DNA of 6,095 nucleotides from Microcaldota archaeon. Lineage in GTDB: Archaea > Micrarchaeota > Micrarchaeia > Micrarchaeales > Micrarchaeaceae. This document shows positions 6,035 through 6,095 of the stretch, one piece after another (the first letter of the stretch is position 1; the number at the start of each line of letters is the position of its first letter). The position numbers and the translations under genes are program-made. The notes beneath the pieces were generated by a model. It worked only from the letters and a program-made list of their open reading frames with translations. It was not told the DNA's origin and ran no database searches. The stretch covers positions 1 to 6,095 of the forward strand of contig JAJZDT010000059.1 in NCBI GenBank assembly GCA_021851535.1. The letters run 5' to 3'.

Positions 6035-6095
6035 GCGAGGGTGGCAGAGTATGGTCAAATGCGCAGGACTGAGGGTGGTATTTTTGCCATCAGAA
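6035..6095 (+). tRNA. tRNA-Leu (anticodon GAG), 5' exon plus intron, cut by the window edge
   Basis: The 5' half fits a type II tRNA-Leu. The acceptor strand GCGAGGG is at 6035-6041, the D arm starts GCAG (6044-6047), and the D loop holds GGTCAAA (6053-6059), typical of archaeal tRNA-Leu. TGC (6060-6062) pairs with GCA of the D stem, G6063 is position 26, and the anticodon-stem 5' strand CAGGA is at 6064-6068. The loop starts CTGAGG (6069-6074), giving anticodon GAG for CUC/CUU codons. The expected next bases (one purine, then TCCTG) are not there; an intron-like hairpin follows instead, so the gene is interrupted after position 37. The long variable arm, T arm and 3' acceptor strand lie beyond the window. 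The order rpoD then tRNA-Leu is known from other archaea and supports the call. Confidence 0.85.
6075..6095 (+). other. Predicted tRNA-Leu intron with bulge-helix-bulge motif
   Basis: CTGA (6069-6072) in the exon pairs with TCAG (6090-6093), giving a 4-bp central helix. GGG (6073-6075) forms a three-base bulge on the 5' side. TGGTA (6076-6080) pairs with TGCCA (6085-6089) around a TTTT loop as the inner helix. AA (6094-6095) would be the first two bases of the 3' bulge. Cutting each bulge after its second base gives an intron of exactly 21 bases at the canonical 37/38 site, removed by the archaeal splicing endonuclease. The 3' boundary coincides with the window end and is a prediction. Confidence 0.7.

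Noticed and set aside
5702..6058. 118-residue open frame on the minus strand
   Set aside because: It lies wholly opposite rpoD and starts inside the tRNA-Leu gene. The plus strand is a certain gene and the minus-strand product shows no known motif.
6035..6095. Split (trans-spliced) tRNA half, as in Nanoarchaeum
   Set aside because: The intron folds back on itself in cis and supplies the strand that pairs with the exon loop. This points to an ordinary cis intron, although the 3' half is outside the window.

Overview
This window reads as archaeal, and most likely comes from a small-genome, AT-rich lineage such as the DPANN archaea (for example Micrarchaeota or Parvarchaeota); the lineage is inference. 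The archaeal assignment rests on RNA polymerase subunit D (Rpo3), an archaeal-style tRNA-Lys, a tRNA-Leu(GAG) interrupted by what looks like a bulge-helix-bulge intron, TATA-box promoters, and Shine-Dalgarno elements of the GTGA/GGTGA kind complementary to the archaeal 16S rRNA 3' end. No mobile element, CRISPR array or rRNA is visible.

Layout. 53-127 is a complete tRNA-Lys(UUU). 196-702 encodes a membrane-anchored, outward-facing FKBP-type peptidyl-prolyl isomerase. 748-3060 encodes a 770-residue GT-C/YfhO-like polytopic membrane protein with a large outside domain. 3088-4662 encodes a Wzx-type (MOP superfamily) lipid-linked glycan flippase. These three genes run in the same direction with gaps of 45 and 27 bases. 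4664-5308, on the minus strand, encodes a soluble protein I do not recognise; it converges on the flippase gene with one base between the stop codons. A 147-base divergent promoter region (5309-5455) separates it from rpoD/rpo3 (5456-6022), followed 12 bases later by the 5' part of tRNA-Leu(GAG), which the window edge cuts at the predicted end of its intron.

The left block looks like cell-surface work. A flippase moves lipid-linked sugars across the membrane, the GT-C-like protein may use a lipid-linked sugar on the outer face, and the FKBP may help exported proteins fold. The exported parts of the FKBP and GT-C-like proteins are dense in N-X-S/T sequons, consistent with an N-glycosylated surface proteome. 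The right block is information processing: rpoD followed by tRNA-Leu is an order known from other archaea, where the L18e-L13-S9-RpoN genes come next, so those are expected just past the window.

I find no convincing new multi-gene system. The best points for a second look are the predicted 21-nt tRNA-Leu intron, the short RpoD without an Fe-S domain, the unrecognised 4664-5308 protein, the sequon enrichment, and two exact 12-mer repeats at promoters or leaders.
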